A stretch of DNA of 64,000 bases from Paenibacillus turicensis (lineage in GTDB: Bacteria; Bacillota; Bacilli; Paenibacillales; Paenibacillaceae): positions 62,001 through 126,000 of the forward strand of contig NZ_JAGGKG010000013.1 of NCBI RefSeq assembly GCF_017873435.1. The letters run 5' to 3'. Below, piece by piece: positions 17,222 through 29,800 of this stretch. The notes under the pieces were generated by a model that was not told the DNA's origin, searched no databases, and saw only the letters and a list, made by a program, of their open reading frames with translations. A program made the translations under genes and the position numbers. Position 1 is the stretch's first letter. Each line of letters starts with the position of its first letter.

Positions 17222-19051
17222 TTAGATATGCACTTCTTTAGCAGTATCCTTTTTAGTTGTTATATAGGATATAAGGTCAGAAACCTGCTGGAACTGCGCA
17301 TACGAGATCATTTCTTCATCAAACATAATATTAAATAGATCCTCACAGGCTACAACAATTTGAATAAAAAGCATGGAAGTTATGCTTAGTTCTTCAAAAG
17401 TAGTATGCTTTGTTAGATTTCCTACACTATCAGCAGACACAACGGCTTTAATAATCTTTAATACTTTATCTTCTAACTCAAGCTCTGTTGCATCCATTTT
17501 TGTTGTATCAGTAGATGAACCTGCATACTCCACTAACATTTTTTTTCGATCACATTTTCCTGATGCGGTATAAATAAACTGATCCAATTTAATAAAGCGT
17601 GAAGGAACAGCGTATGGCGCTAATATCTGTTGTAAAAATTGTTTTAAGGAAGGATGATCCACCTCATCTGAACTGAGATAAAATCCAATAATTTCTTTGT
17701 TGCCTGCTCCATCTTCACGGGCTGCGACTGCCGCCTTTTCTACGCCAGAAAATTGCTGCATATAATATTCTATTTCTTCTAAAGAAATTCGATACCCTCG
17801 TACCTTGATTTGATTATCTAACCTTCCTAAATATATATATACGCCTTCTTCTGTTCTTTCCACGTAATCCCCAGTACGAAACACCTTTGTGGTATGGGAA
17901 TCAGGATAGATGAACTTCACATTCGTTAGTGTAGTGTCGTTCAAATATCCACTGGAAAGGCAAGGCCCACCTATACTTAGTTCCCCCTTGCATGCCCCTT
18001 CAAGAATATGGAGCTGTTCATCTAAAATGAACGGAGAAACGCCAATGGTTGGATATCCAATAGGGACATGTACATCAGCAAAATCAAATGGAACCTCATA
18101 ATAAAACGTATCGTCAGAACATTCACTTTGACCATAAGCATTAATAATAGGAATATGATGATGTTGATAAAAGCTCCGCACAATATCTCCACTGAGCTTT
18201 TCCCCAGTTAAAATGACATATTTTAAATGCTCAAAGCTAGCTTTATTATGCTTTCCTTGAATTAACAAGCAATAGGATCTTAACAATTGAGGAACGATGG
18301 AGATGACATCAACGCGATCCTGATTTACTTTATCGAACAGAACTAATGGATTCTTGATGATATCGTCGGGATAGATAACAAGATGTGCCCCAAGGGTTAA
18401 AGAACCATATATTTGCCAGATGGAAGCAACAAATCCGATACTCAGACTTTGACACAATATACTATTCGCTGAAAGTCCAAGTAATTGTTTTTTCCCTTCA
18501 ATCTGGTTGCAGATTGTATGATGAGGTAGTAGTACTCCCTTGGGTTTTCCCTCAGAGCCAGAAGTATAAATACAAAAGGCAATGTCTGTCTCGGAACGTC
18601 TGTAAAGGGAGGGCATGACATTTTCAGATGCTTGGTATTCAGATAAGCACAATTCAGTGTCACCATCTTTATTTACATTAAGAGATGGAATAACTATAGT
18701 GTTCACATCCATCAAGGTGCTCAATTTGTCATGGTTACTCAAAACTACAGCCGCATGAGTGTCCTCATAAGTCCGCTTAATTCTCTCTAGAGGTAGGCTT
18801 ACATCCAACGGCAACACCACTGCTCCAATTTTATGAATAGCAAGCATGGATTGAATGGCTTCAATCGAGTTTGTCATATAAATGATGACATAGTCACCAG
18901 CTACAATATTGTGCTGTTCAAGTAGGGTTGCGGTTTTCTCTACTTCACAAGCAAGCTGTAAATACGTCATTGACTGTTCACCACAGGTTAAAGCAATTTT
19001 ATCCCGATGAAGCTCTACCTGTTCATAAAAAAGCGTATATAAGTGTGACAT
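17222..19051 (-). CDS. Standalone NRPS adenylation-thiolation (A-T) protein
   Basis: 609 residues from ATG 19051 (GGAGGTGA 5 bases upstream). Residues 1-510 are an adenylation domain: A3 Y-T-S-G-S-E-G-K-P-K-G, A5 Y-G-Q-S-E, A7 R-T-G-D-Y, A8 G-R-L-D-N-Q-I-K-V-R-G-Y-R-I and A10 Lys in S-G-K-C-D-R-K. Residues about 535-605 are a carrier domain with a Ser in I-T-S-M. At the place of the Asp that normally holds the alpha-amino group (F-D-A-S-x-W in GrsA) this protein has V208 (F-V-A-S-I-W), so an alpha-amino acid substrate is doubtful. It probably supplies the acceptor for the terminal C domain of the PKS. Last gene of the cluster, 14 bases after fkbH. Confidence 0.88.
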   Translation of the reverse strand: MSHLYTLFYEQVELHRDKIALTCGEQSMTYLQLACEVEKTATLLEQHNIVAGDYVIIYMTNSIEAIQSMLAIHKIGAVVLPLDVSLPLERIKRTYEDTHAAVVLSNHDKLSTLMDVNTIVIPSLNVNKDGDTELCLSEYQASENVMPSLYRRSETDIAFCIYTSGSEGKPKGVLLPHHTICNQIEGKKQLLGLSANSILCQSLSIGFVASIWQIYGSLTLGAHLVIYPDDIIKNPLVLFDKVNQDRVDVISIVPQLLRSYCLLIQGKHNKASFEHLKYVILTGEKLSGDIVRSFYQHHHIPIINAYGQSECSDDTFYYEVPFDFADVHVPIGYPTIGVSPFILDEQLHILEGACKGELSIGGPCLSSGYLNDTTLTNVKFIYPDSHTTKVFRTGDYVERTEEGVYIYLGRLDNQIKVRGYRISLEEIEYYMQQFSGVEKAAVAAREDGAGNKEIIGFYLSSDEVDHPSLKQFLQQILAPYAVPSRFIKLDQFIYTASGKCDRKKMLVEYAGSSTDTTKMDATELELEDKVLKIIKAVVSADSVGNLTKHTTFEELSITSMLFIQIVVACEDLFNIMFDEEMISYAQFQQVSDLISYITTKKDTAKEVHI

Positions 19052-19065
19052 GAGACTCACCTCCA

Positions 19066-20112
19066 TTAAGCTTTAATATTTTCAACTCGATAATGAATGG
19101 TAACATATTCAGGAAGCTGGATTTTCCCATCCCCTTCATATTTCAAGAGCTGTGTACCCTCGTTATCCTCTACCACATTAAACCCCATCATGGAGTAAGT
19201 AATTTCCATAATTCGATTGCGATCTGTTTTAATAAATTCAGCAAACACACCCTTGCCTTGCTCTAATCCTTGATTAATAATGCAGCCTAATAACGTTGTA
19301 CCTATTCCTCGGCTAATGACTCTACAGGAGGTGATTAATAATTTAATGACACATCTGTCTTCATCTGACTCTAATAGTGCGAGCCCAATTTTCCCATAAG
19401 TGCCATAAATATCAGTTAAATCAACCACCAGTACCTGATAACGATCATCATCTAACAAGGCTTTTAATTCATCATGTGAATAAGTGTAGCCTGTAGAATT
19501 TAACTGGTGTGTTCTAACTGTCAGTTCCTGCGCTCTAAGTAAATCACTTTCCTCAGCTCTAGCAATCGTTACCACCATATTTAGTGTTTTTAGAAAATCT
19601 GTAGAGTCTCCTTTAAATTCCTGTTCAGCATTTTTTCTTAAAATATCATCTTGGTACATCTTTCTACGAAGCCCAGAATCCTCAGTAATAAAGGCAGGCG
19701 TCATATCCTCCCGATCTAACAAAGATGAGATTTCATTGGCATCAATACAGGTGACTTGCGGCAAATAATAGCCCACCTCACCACGTTCAAATTCCTGATC
19801 ATCTATAAAGGCAACGGTATCCTCTCCGATGTTAATTTGTTCAATAATCGTTTTGATGTTGGCATGCTTAGGATCCCAATTGATTTGTGGATAAATAAAA
19901 TATTCATCAAGTCCAAAATGCTTTAGCTTACTCATCGCAATTTCAAAATCATTTTTGCTACTGACAGACTGTAAAATCCCTCTAGCATCAAGACTTCGTA
20001 TAATATCACTAATATTTTCTCTTAGAACGACATTGCTGTCCTGCCCTACAATCCCTTGCCAAAGGGTGTCATCTAAATCCCATATCAATAATTTAATACT
20101 TTTTGCTGACAT
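19066..20112 (-). CDS. FkbH-like glyceryl transferase/phosphatase (HAD family)
   Basis: 348 residues from ATG 20112 (GAGGTG upstream). The HAD motif is D-L-D-D-T-L-W-Q-G-I and the motif with Lys is S-S-K-N-D-F. The C-terminal half is the GNAT-like domain usual in FkbH proteins (ending T-Y-S-M-M-G-F). Family members take 1,3-bisphosphoglycerate, dephosphorylate it and load a glyceryl unit onto an ACP; this begins methoxymalonyl- or hydroxymalonyl-ACP synthesis. The partners (ACP 34101, dehydrogenases 34371 and 37025) are in the same cluster. Confidence 0.9.
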   Translation of the reverse strand: MSAKSIKLLIWDLDDTLWQGIVGQDSNVVLRENISDIIRSLDARGILQSVSSKNDFEIAMSKLKHFGLDEYFIYPQINWDPKHANIKTIIEQINIGEDTVAFIDDQEFERGEVGYYLPQVTCIDANEISSLLDREDMTPAFITEDSGLRRKMYQDDILRKNAEQEFKGDSTDFLKTLNMVVTIARAEESDLLRAQELTVRTHQLNSTGYTYSHDELKALLDDDRYQVLVVDLTDIYGTYGKIGLALLESDEDRCVIKLLITSCRVISRGIGTTLLGCIINQGLEQGKGVFAEFIKTDRNRIMEITYSMMGFNVVEDNEGTQLLKYEGDGKIQLPEYVTIHYRVENIKA

Positions 20113-20149
20113 CTCTATCACCTCTACATGGATTTATAATTCTACTTCT

Positions 20150-22021
20150 TTATGCAGGCTGTAGCTCGTTATAAAACTTCGCTTGAATTTGAAACATGTC
20201 GCAATAAATCCCCTGTAGCTCCATCAGCTCATGATGAGTTCCTTGTTCAGCAACTTGTCCCTGATCTAGCACGATAATACTGTCACAAAATTTACAACTC
20301 GACATTCGGTGGGAAATATATATCGCGGTCTTTCCTTCTGTTAGTGAGCGTAAATGAGTATAGATCTCATATTCTGCTATAGGAGAGAGCATCGCTGTTG
20401 GCTCATCCATAATCAGCATTTTAGATTCCTTAATTAGCGCTCTAGCAATCGCAATCTTCTGTCCTTGACCCGCAGATAGCTCAATGCCAGACTCATCAAA
20501 CATTTTTCCGAGTACGGTATCATAGGAATCTGGTAATTGCTCTACCATTTTATTCATACCTAAATCTGAAATCACTTTATCCATAGCTTCTTGAGAATAA
20601 TGACGATCGAAAGTAATATTTTCTATTAATGAGTAATTCAAAATATTAAAGTCCTGAAATACCGCAGTGACTAGCTTATAATATTCCTCTTTAGCGTAGA
20701 GGTTGATATCCTTGCCGTTTAAAAGAATTTTGCCTTTACTCGGCGTGTATAAACGTAAGATGAGCTTCACTAGTGTTGTTTTCCCTGCTCCATTATCACC
20801 AACGATTGCGGTCGTTTGATTACTATTTATTGTGATATTGATATCTTTGAGCGTATATTGGGATTGATCTGGATACTTAAACCATACATTTTCAAACACA
20901 ATAAAGCTCTCTTCTGGAACATTCGGATCAAGCCCAATATCAGCCTCAATAGGAGTAATGTATTCCTCTTTCATTCTAGCTTCTGATAAATTCTCTCCAT
21001 GGTCTTCCAAAAACCGAAAATATACACTGGTATAAAGCCCTGATTTATAAATAAGTAATAAGCAATAGGAGATGCTGATCAATACGGTAATGACGATAGA
21101 AATTGAATTAAAGTAAACAACAATGTCCGCCAAGGTTATAACACCCTGCATAGCAAGGTATAGAATGTAGATATATAATGCAGACTTCACGATCAGCATT
21201 AACGAGTTAGAAATCATAGAGGTAATAGAAAAGGTTTTCACCGTCCCTCTAACTTCCTTCATCGTCAAATCCGTAATACTTTTCATTTTGCGTGTGACCC
21301 AATTGGACAAGCTGTAGTTACGAAGTTCCTTCGCATGTTCTTTATCCATACTTATATTTTGCAAGTACCCTACCTTCCGCCCAAAATGGACAAGGCTAAT
21401 ATCCCACACCTTAAATTCCTTCTCTGCTGCGATGGCATCGATAGCAATGCTAATTACACATGCAACAATTAAGCCTACTGCTACAAGCCAATTTAGACTA
21501 ATTAAAATCATTGTGAGTCCAATCATTTGTAATACAAATGATATTAATGATTTGAAGACAAGAATCGAATTACGCATATCCATATAGGCTGCCTGTGTTG
21601 GGTTAAATATTTCAAGCACTTTAGCATGGTTATCCAGCGTCTTAGTATTTTGAAACTTTTCATAGGGGATATTCATCGTTAAATTTTCAACTTCACTTAA
21701 TAGCCTCGTCTTAATAAGTTCAATTTGCTGCTCATCATATTTCCGGTAAGCATCATCTAATAAACTTAATAAGCCATTAGTGACTGCCATCATCAGTACA
21801 AATACAATCGCAACTTTGATGTCTTTCCCCTGACTAAGCTCTTCGAGAATAAGCTTGATAAACAATAATCCGCTGAAAGGTTTGAGGGCAAGTAACAAGG
21901 TAACAAACATCCCTATACATACGTACCTTTTGTTAAAACTCCAAATTTTCTGATACAGTCGAAAGACATTGTAGATAGAGTCTCCAAGATTTACATTTAT
22001 GGATTTCGTATTATTTCCCAT
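20150..22021 (-). CDS. ABC exporter half-transporter (TMD-NBD), second
   Basis: 623 residues. About six membrane segments in residues 1-330 are followed by an ATP-binding domain: Walker A G-D-N-G-A-G-K-T-T, signature E-L-S-A-G-Q-G-Q-K, Walker B M-L-I-M-D-E-P-T and H-loop S-H-R. It overlaps the previous ABC gene by one base, so the two are probably a heterodimer. Its place directly after the PKS suggests export of the product or a peptide. No C39 peptidase domain is present. Confidence 0.9.
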   Translation of the reverse strand: MGNNTKSINVNLGDSIYNVFRLYQKIWSFNKRYVCIGMFVTLLLALKPFSGLLFIKLILEELSQGKDIKVAIVFVLMMAVTNGLLSLLDDAYRKYDEQQIELIKTRLLSEVENLTMNIPYEKFQNTKTLDNHAKVLEIFNPTQAAYMDMRNSILVFKSLISFVLQMIGLTMILISLNWLVAVGLIVACVISIAIDAIAAEKEFKVWDISLVHFGRKVGYLQNISMDKEHAKELRNYSLSNWVTRKMKSITDLTMKEVRGTVKTFSITSMISNSLMLIVKSALYIYILYLAMQGVITLADIVVYFNSISIVITVLISISYCLLLIYKSGLYTSVYFRFLEDHGENLSEARMKEEYITPIEADIGLDPNVPEESFIVFENVWFKYPDQSQYTLKDINITINSNQTTAIVGDNGAGKTTLVKLILRLYTPSKGKILLNGKDINLYAKEEYYKLVTAVFQDFNILNYSLIENITFDRHYSQEAMDKVISDLGMNKMVEQLPDSYDTVLGKMFDESGIELSAGQGQKIAIARALIKESKMLIMDEPTAMLSPIAEYEIYTHLRSLTEGKTAIYISHRMSSCKFCDSIIVLDQGQVAEQGTHHELMELQGIYCDMFQIQAKFYNELQPA

Positions 22022-23820
22022 CAGCTAGTTACCTCACACGGTTCATAATACTTGGACTGCAACACGAACATGTTGGCATAAATCCCTTTTAAATTCATTA
22101 GTTCCTCATGTGACCCATACTCCGCTAACGTTCCTTCCTGAATGACGCAGATTTTATCACTAATCTGGGCACTACTTAGTCGATGCGAAATATAAATCGC
22201 CATCTTACCTTCAATTAAACTATCAAAAGAAGTGTATAAGTCACGTTCTGCCATTGGAGAAAGACTCGCCGTAGGCTCATCAAGAATAACAATGGGTGAA
22301 TCCTTATATATTGCTCTGCCTAAAGCTACACTTTGCTTTTGTCCTTCGGATAGCTCAATCCCCTCATGGTCATACACATAAGAAAGTATTGTTTGGCCCC
22401 CACCTGGCAAGCTCTGAACCTTATCTGCTAAGCCGCAGCTCTCTAGAATCTGATCAAGCTTGTGGATTTCACTTTCCTCATAGCGATCAAGTGCAATGTT
22501 CTCATAGATACTCGTCGCAAATATTTTAAAGTCCTGAAATACCGTGGAAATCATAGCTAGATAGTCATCATAATCATATTGTTTAATATTGACGCCATTG
22601 TAAGTAATCTCACCTTCGGTTACATCGTACAGCCGCATAATCAGCTTCACTATGGTCGTTTTCCCTGCACCATTATCACCAACAATGCTTATTCGTTCTC
22701 CATGCTTAATAGTTAAATTTAAGTTCTGAATAGTATAACGCTCAGATCCCGGATATTTGAAGGACACATGATGGAATTGTAAGTCTCCTACTCCACTGTT
22801 TTGGTTGATATGCACGCCGTTAGTGTTTCTAATATGATCTTCCCTTTGTAAAAAGGAGAAATAATCATTAATGTAATTATCATTTTCATACAGTTTAACA
22901 AAAGCGTTAGAAAGTCCAGAGAAGCTTTCAGTGAGCTGTTGCGAAGCATTAAACATAATCGAAAAGTTACCTAGTGACAGTTGATTATAAATAACAGAAA
23001 ATACAAGCCAGACAAAGATAATGATTTCTTGTACAAAGTTGAGTATATCTACAAATAAACTGCGACTAAAATCGCGATTCAGCATACGTTTCTTAATGGA
23101 CATAAATCTGTTGCGGTTATGATCAATCTTCTGTAAAAGGAAATAATTAAGATTATAAATTCGGATTGCTTGACCAAAAGATACATCATGGGTTAATGAC
23201 CTTAAATACTTCCACTCCCTATCAATGGGTGCAATCTCCCTTTGAATCTTATATTTTTGCCTTTCAGATGTAAGGTTTATAAAGTAATTGCCAACAGTAA
23301 TCGCTAAAATTGTAATCAGAATAAAATAATTTAATTGACTCATAATCATCATCGTAATGATGAGTTGTCCGAGTGCAATACAGATTGAATTAACAGAGCC
23401 AAGATAGCGCTCTAAGCTATCCTTATTCAGCAATACATTAATTGCCCGATTCATTTCATTTGAAATCACTGGATTCTCAATATTCTGGTAATCCATCTCA
23501 ATCGATTTTTTACAAAACAGCATGGACATTGGTATCATTTGATTTTTGGCATATAGCTTGGTGAAGTTATCCGCAACAATTTTAAGATTACCGACGATCA
23601 AGCCAATCGCTAAAAATAGCAATATTTTTCCAACACTAGTTTCAAATGATACCTCTTGATCCAATGCGTCCAACATGTATTTAATGAGAAAAATACTAAT
23701 AAACGGTTCAATGATAGAGGTAACTATCTGCAGCATGGAGTAAAGCAGATACCTTGGATTTTGTGTAACTATAATGGAGAAAATCTTCCTCAGATTGTGT
23801 ATGACCTGCTTTACCTTCAT
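22021..23820 (-). CDS. ABC exporter half-transporter (TMD-NBD), first
   Basis: 599 residues. N-terminal membrane domain to about residue 320, then an NBD: Walker A G-D-N-G-A-G-K-T-T, signature E-L-S-E-G-Q-K-Q-S, Walker B I-V-I-L-D-E-P-T and S-H-R. It is similar in plan to the next gene, with which it overlaps by one base. The signature Q in place of the usual G-G-Q pattern occurs in both. It begins 27 bases after the PKS stop. Likely partner of the second half-transporter in export or self-protection. Confidence 0.9.
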   Translation of the reverse strand: MKVKQVIHNLRKIFSIIVTQNPRYLLYSMLQIVTSIIEPFISIFLIKYMLDALDQEVSFETSVGKILLFLAIGLIVGNLKIVADNFTKLYAKNQMIPMSMLFCKKSIEMDYQNIENPVISNEMNRAINVLLNKDSLERYLGSVNSICIALGQLIITMMIMSQLNYFILITILAITVGNYFINLTSERQKYKIQREIAPIDREWKYLRSLTHDVSFGQAIRIYNLNYFLLQKIDHNRNRFMSIKKRMLNRDFSRSLFVDILNFVQEIIIFVWLVFSVIYNQLSLGNFSIMFNASQQLTESFSGLSNAFVKLYENDNYINDYFSFLQREDHIRNTNGVHINQNSGVGDLQFHHVSFKYPGSERYTIQNLNLTIKHGERISIVGDNGAGKTTIVKLIMRLYDVTEGEITYNGVNIKQYDYDDYLAMISTVFQDFKIFATSIYENIALDRYEESEIHKLDQILESCGLADKVQSLPGGGQTILSYVYDHEGIELSEGQKQSVALGRAIYKDSPIVILDEPTASLSPMAERDLYTSFDSLIEGKMAIYISHRLSSAQISDKICVIQEGTLAEYGSHEELMNLKGIYANMFVLQSKYYEPCEVTS

Positions 23821-23847
23821 GCTTTCTTCAGCTCCTCATCTAACTCT

Positions 23848-26800
23848 CTATTTCTCTATTAACGTTTTGCCACTTGGTATGTCTTTCGTAACAAGCTGTA
23901 ATACCTTTACATAGTTACTCAGTAAGCTCTCGATATCATCTTGTTGATATTTATCTGCCCTGTAAGTGGCGATGAGTTCATATTGCTCATTCCGCTTCTT
24001 AATATTGATATCAAGATCAAATAACGATGTAGGTGAATTATATGGAATATCTTCTCCATACACTTTCTTCATAGAAGTATCTTCAAAGTTGAAATACAGA
24101 TAAAACTCTGTTTTCTGTCCACTGAAATCATTTCTTAAATGATGATACTGATAATATTGATTTTTAATATCGTTAAATTGATTTTTCATGAGCTGTGATA
24201 AACCTATCTCTAGCGCCTCGTCAGGATCCACTTGAAACCGCATCGGAATCAAATTCGTAAACACACCTACGATACTGTTAAACTGGGATTCATAACGATT
24301 TAGAACCGTTGTCAAAATAGCTAGATCTGACACTGCATAACATTGTGCTACACTGAGTGCCAAGCTTGAAATTAAGACATTAAACATCGTCGTATGCTGC
24401 CCTCTAGCTACCATTCCAATATCAGATATTATGGATGCTGGTAGCTGCTTGATGAGAGTTGTAGAGCCAGTCAGCTCCGTCGGATTAACAATAGGCTCTA
24501 ACGGATTAGAGAAATCAAATCCAGAAAGTCTGTCCTGCCAATACTCCTTCATCGCGCTGTATTCATCGGAAACAAAAAACTTCTTTTCAAAATCAACATA
24601 TCTTCTATAAGAGTGTGGATGCTCTATGAGCTTCTTACCTGCAACGAGATCATCAAAATCCTTTTGAAGCAAGCTCGAAGAAAATCCATCTAGCAACATA
24701 TGATGAACATCAAAAAATAAAATCTTTTGGTCAGGATATTTAAATACCGTTAAATGATATAAAAGGCTATCGTTCAATTTAAATTCTGTTAAATAATCAT
24801 GATAATTAATAACCGTATCCCCTAATACATCGATGTAATCCACTTTGACTTGCGTGTCCTGATTAATATATTGAACAAGCTTACTATCCACAATCTTAAA
24901 TGACATCCGAAGCATTTCATGATGTGTAATGAGTGCTTGTAGTAGCTGCTCTAGTTCCTGATCTGGAATGTCAGTTACGTTAATAAAAAACGGATTGTTG
25001 TAGGCAAATTCGCCTTTTCTTAATCGACTCTCATAGTAAATTCGCACCTGAGGTGAGCTTAATTCGAAATATGGATGGAACTCTTCCTCTGCCTTAGGAG
25101 TAGGTTGAATAGCCTTGTCATCCAAAGGCTCAGCCTGCTTGTCTGCCTTGTTGATCCTAGAATCTACGAATCCTGCCAAGCTACGAATAGAACAATATTC
25201 AAATAGGAAGGCTACCCTAATAATATTGGGATACATATCATCCAGCATGTCATGCATCGCCGCTAGCATGACCGAATCTCCACCCATTTCAAAGAAGTTA
25301 TCATACACATTGAGCGTTTCATATCCAAGTATGCCACTGTATACTTTGGCAACCTGATGTTCTGTTGCCGAATATTGATTGGCAGGGTCGCCCTCCAGTT
25401 TAAAATCCTTTACATGATCTAACCGACTTTTTGCTTTCTCTGACTTCGGAATAAACACAATTCTTCCCTTACGAATCTGAGCAAAATCACGTTGTCCGTT
25501 GCTAAGATTCATATGATCCTTATCTAAGCTTCCGTTCGCAGGATGTAATTGAATCTTTTCCTTAAATGTTGGTGCCAAGTAATTTCGTATATGCTGCATC
25601 AGAGTAAAGAAGTTGTCATTAATGTTGTATTGTCCAATCATGACACGATGTTCCTTACCCCCACGAATGAAGACATCTAATGCCCCAATCGCTTCCTTGG
25701 TACTCATCGCTTTGGTAATCGAGTCCACATTTACCCCATAGCGATAAGACATTCCTGTCTCTCTCCAAGAGCACCAGTTAATCGTGTAAGTGAGTCTATT
25801 ATGTGAATTCCGATAATCTGTATAGGCATCCAAGAAGGCATTTGCACCTAGATAATCACTTTGGCCTGCCTCTCCACCATCTGTTACCCCTGAGGAGTAC
25901 AGCACCATAAAATCAAGCTGATCTTGGATAGTTAACTGATCCAGGTTCCAAGTTCCAGTAATCTTTGGCTCCATAACCTGAGTATAGGATTCTCTGTCTT
26001 TACGAAGAATGTATCCTGCCCCACTGATCCCTGCCGAGTGGATGATTCCGTTGATTCTTCCATATTTGTTTCGAACTGTTTGTAAGATTTGATTAAGCTG
26101 ATCATAATCACACACATCACAGCTAAAAATATCTAACTCACAGCCATTGCCTTTGATCTCCTTCATGACAGAAATCCTAGAGCGATATGCTTCATCATGA
26201 CCATATTCCTGCCATAATGCCTCATCTACAAATCCGCTACGACTTAGCAAAATAACATTACATTTCTCATTTTCACTAATATATTTAGCTGTTTCTAAAC
26301 CAAGTCCATCTGTACCACCTGTAACAATGTACACGCCACCTGGTTTAAAACGATTGAGGAGGACAGGCTCAATCTGCACATCGCTAAACTGCTCTACATA
26401 ACGTTCATTATCTCTAAAGCCAACCAAATAGATGTTGTGATCCGCAAAAATCTCTTCTGCAACAATGGCATGACTTGTGTTTAAATCAATATCGATTGCA
26501 CGACAAGAAATCGTAGGGTTTTCTTGCTCAATCACCTTTCCAAGCCCTAAGGTCACTGCCTGATGAGGTAAAGTAAACTCTTCATGTTGTGAGATTCCAT
26601 AAGCTGAGTTAGCAATCGTACAGATTGTTATGTCCTGCTCCACATGTGCTTTGGCAAGACCTTTAAACACAGCAATCAGATCAAAAAAGCCTTTCTCCAA
26701 GCTATCATGCATTGTATCTAAATCTTGAACATTTTCACCAATAATCGAACGTCTATGAATAATATGTTCAATTCGTTTATCAGCAAATTCCTCAAACAAT

Positions 26801-29800
26801 CGTTGATAGCTACTTTCATTCGCAGGCATCGTTACTGTAAATTCATTTACGCTATATTCGCTATCATCGTCCGCAATTACATTAATGATATTGCTGCATT
26901 TTGCCTTTACCGCCTCTGTAAATAGGCTGTCGTAATTGGTCTGGTCATATATAATAAGTGTATAAGCATCCTCTTTTAGCTCTAACTGTTTATCCTGATC
27001 TAGCTTCACCCATGTTTTTCCATGGTGATAACTATCCAGTTCTTCGAACTCAGGACTGCTATCAGGGATTGGATACCAACAGTTATGACTTTCAAATACG
27101 TAGGTTGGCAAATGCATTTTGTTGTAGGCATCAGTGTAAATACTAGACCAGTTCACCTCAGCACCTTTAACATACAGCGCTAGAAGCTTACTCCAATCCT
27201 TAGTACCATGCTGACTTACTATATGATGGCATTCATTTGTCAGTTGTTGCTGTTCATTGATTGTAATCTCATGATCTAAGCGACTAGTTCTACTTTCCGA
27301 AACGATAGTATGTTGACCTAAATAAGTATGTTCGCTTCCATTTGATTCACTTGCGCTTAGTTTCCCTGTTCTCAATGCCTGCTCAAGTTTTGTGAGCATG
27401 TCATCCTGACTATGAGCGACAAAAGCAAACCGATGATTATAATGACTTCTTCCTAACGTCAAGTTATGGAAAAAATCCACCATTTGATCTGGCTTCAATG
27501 TTGCCACGTAATCTCGATAATCTAGGACAAGCTGTCGTAAGGATGTCTTCGATTTTGCTGAGGCTACGAAAATATATGGGAATTCCTTATCGTTATGTCT
27601 TATTTGCTTCTGATTAGGTGCATCCTCTAATACTACATGCGCATTCGTACCACTCATGCCAAAGCCACTAATCCCAACAAGATATCTTCCGTTGATCTCC
27701 TTTAAGTTCATTTTTTGATTCACGACATATAATGGAGAATTAACGAAATCAATATTACTGTTTGGTGATTTGAAGAACAGGCTTGGTGGAATTATTTTAT
27801 GCTGTAAAATACCGATTAGCTTGAACACACCACACATTCCAGCGGCTTCATTAGCATGACCGAAATTGGTTTTAATAGAACCAATGCCACAAACCTGTTT
27901 CCGATCTGTGAAGGCTTCAAATGCATTTTTAATACCAGCGACTTCAATGGGATCACCTAATTGTGTTCCTGTACCATGTGCTTCAATATAGGTGATATCT
28001 TCAGCAGTAACCCCTGCTTGCTCCCACGCTTGTTGAATCGCCTCAGATTGCGCTTGGAAGTTAGGTGCAGCAATCCCAAATGAGCTTCCATCCTGATTAA
28101 TGCCACTTCCTCTAATGACAGCATAGATATCATCATGATCTTGGATCGCTTGCTTCAAGGATTTCAGCAGGACGACGCCCACCCCTTCGGCAACAGCAGA
28201 ACCAGTAGAATCCTGCGAGAAAGCTCTCGTAATACCTTCCTGTGATTCAAAACCGACATCACTGCCATTATCTAAAGGCATATGTGCAACAAATGCGCCT
28301 CCAGCAAGTGCCATCGTACTTCTTCCTTGTCTAATCTCGTCACAAGCCATATGCAACGTAACTAATGAAGAAGAACAAGCAGTATCAATGACCATACTTG
28401 GCCCTTTTAAGTCATATACATACGCCACTCTACTTGCTGCCATGCTGACTTGGTTAACGGGTAGGGAATCATTAAATAGTGTTTGATCCGTTTCATATAA
28501 TAAACGACTATACGTATTGCAATTACTAGCAGAATATCCTAGGAAGATGGCAGTGCGAGTTCCCTTGACTCCAGTACGACCATATCCAGAATCATCAATG
28601 GCTTTGGCACTACATTGCATAAATAGACGATTTACAGGATCTATAATGGAAGCTTCTCTTGGCGAGATACCAAAAAATGAATAATCAAATTGATTAATGC
28701 GATCCAAATAGCCCATTTTTCTGAACATTAAATCTTCATCTAGTATCCCTTGATTTTTCAGATGTTTCGTAATATCAACAGCTCTGTCATCTGGAATATC
28801 TCTAACAACATTAATGCCGTTAAATAATATTTCCCAAAATGAATTCAAGTCGCTTGCATTGGGTAAGTCTAACCCCACACCGATAATGGCTATGCCATCC
28901 TCATCATATTTCTCATCTTCATTGGATAGCGTCATATCATTAGACAACTCAGCAGACAGCTTATTGTCCATATCCTCTATTGGAGTATGGTCCGTGGACT
29001 GGTCAGAATAATCCACTTTAGAAGCCACATACTGAGACAAGGCTTTAACAGTAGGATATGAGAACATGTCTGTTATATTAAGCAGACCTTGATAGACTTC
29101 ATTTAACTCCCGAAGGATTAGTGTGAGCATAATGGAGTCTGCTCCCAGCTCGAAGAAGTTTTTAACGATATCGATATCCTCATAGCCTAAAACATTACAA
29201 CAAATACCTCCGATAATTTTCTCCGTCTCAGAATACCCCGCATTAGAGGTAACAGTGTTACCTTGAGGAGTTGTATTGGATGGACTGGAGGTATCACTAG
29301 ATGAAGCCAGTTTATCTAATGAAGCAGAAATATTTGGAGATAGCACCACAGGATATTTGCGAATCAACAAAGCAATTTTGTTTTTTAAATTTAGCTGAGC
29401 AATCATCATGCTGGCACTGTTTCCCTTCATTGCAGTGAATAGCATGTTCATGGCATCCGAAGTTGTGATCGATCTAGTCAACGTGTCTACGGTAAAGTTA
29501 TGCTTTACAGACATTCCTGTCTCAAGCCAAGTCGCCCAATTTATAGTTAAGCTTAACCCCCCGACAATTTGCTTTCTGTAACTGCTATATGCATCCAAAT
29601 ACATATTACCAGCAATATAATCAGGAAGGTCTGAGCTACTAAAAACTGTAGAATTACTAGAGTACATGACAAAAAAGTCAGGATTGAAGCCTCGTGTTAA
29701 TGTGTCCAATAGGAACGTTCCTATAATTTTAGGTTTAACAATGCTCATGACTCTGTCTTCACTTAACTGGTCTAGTGTAACGCCACCACCTACGCCTGCT

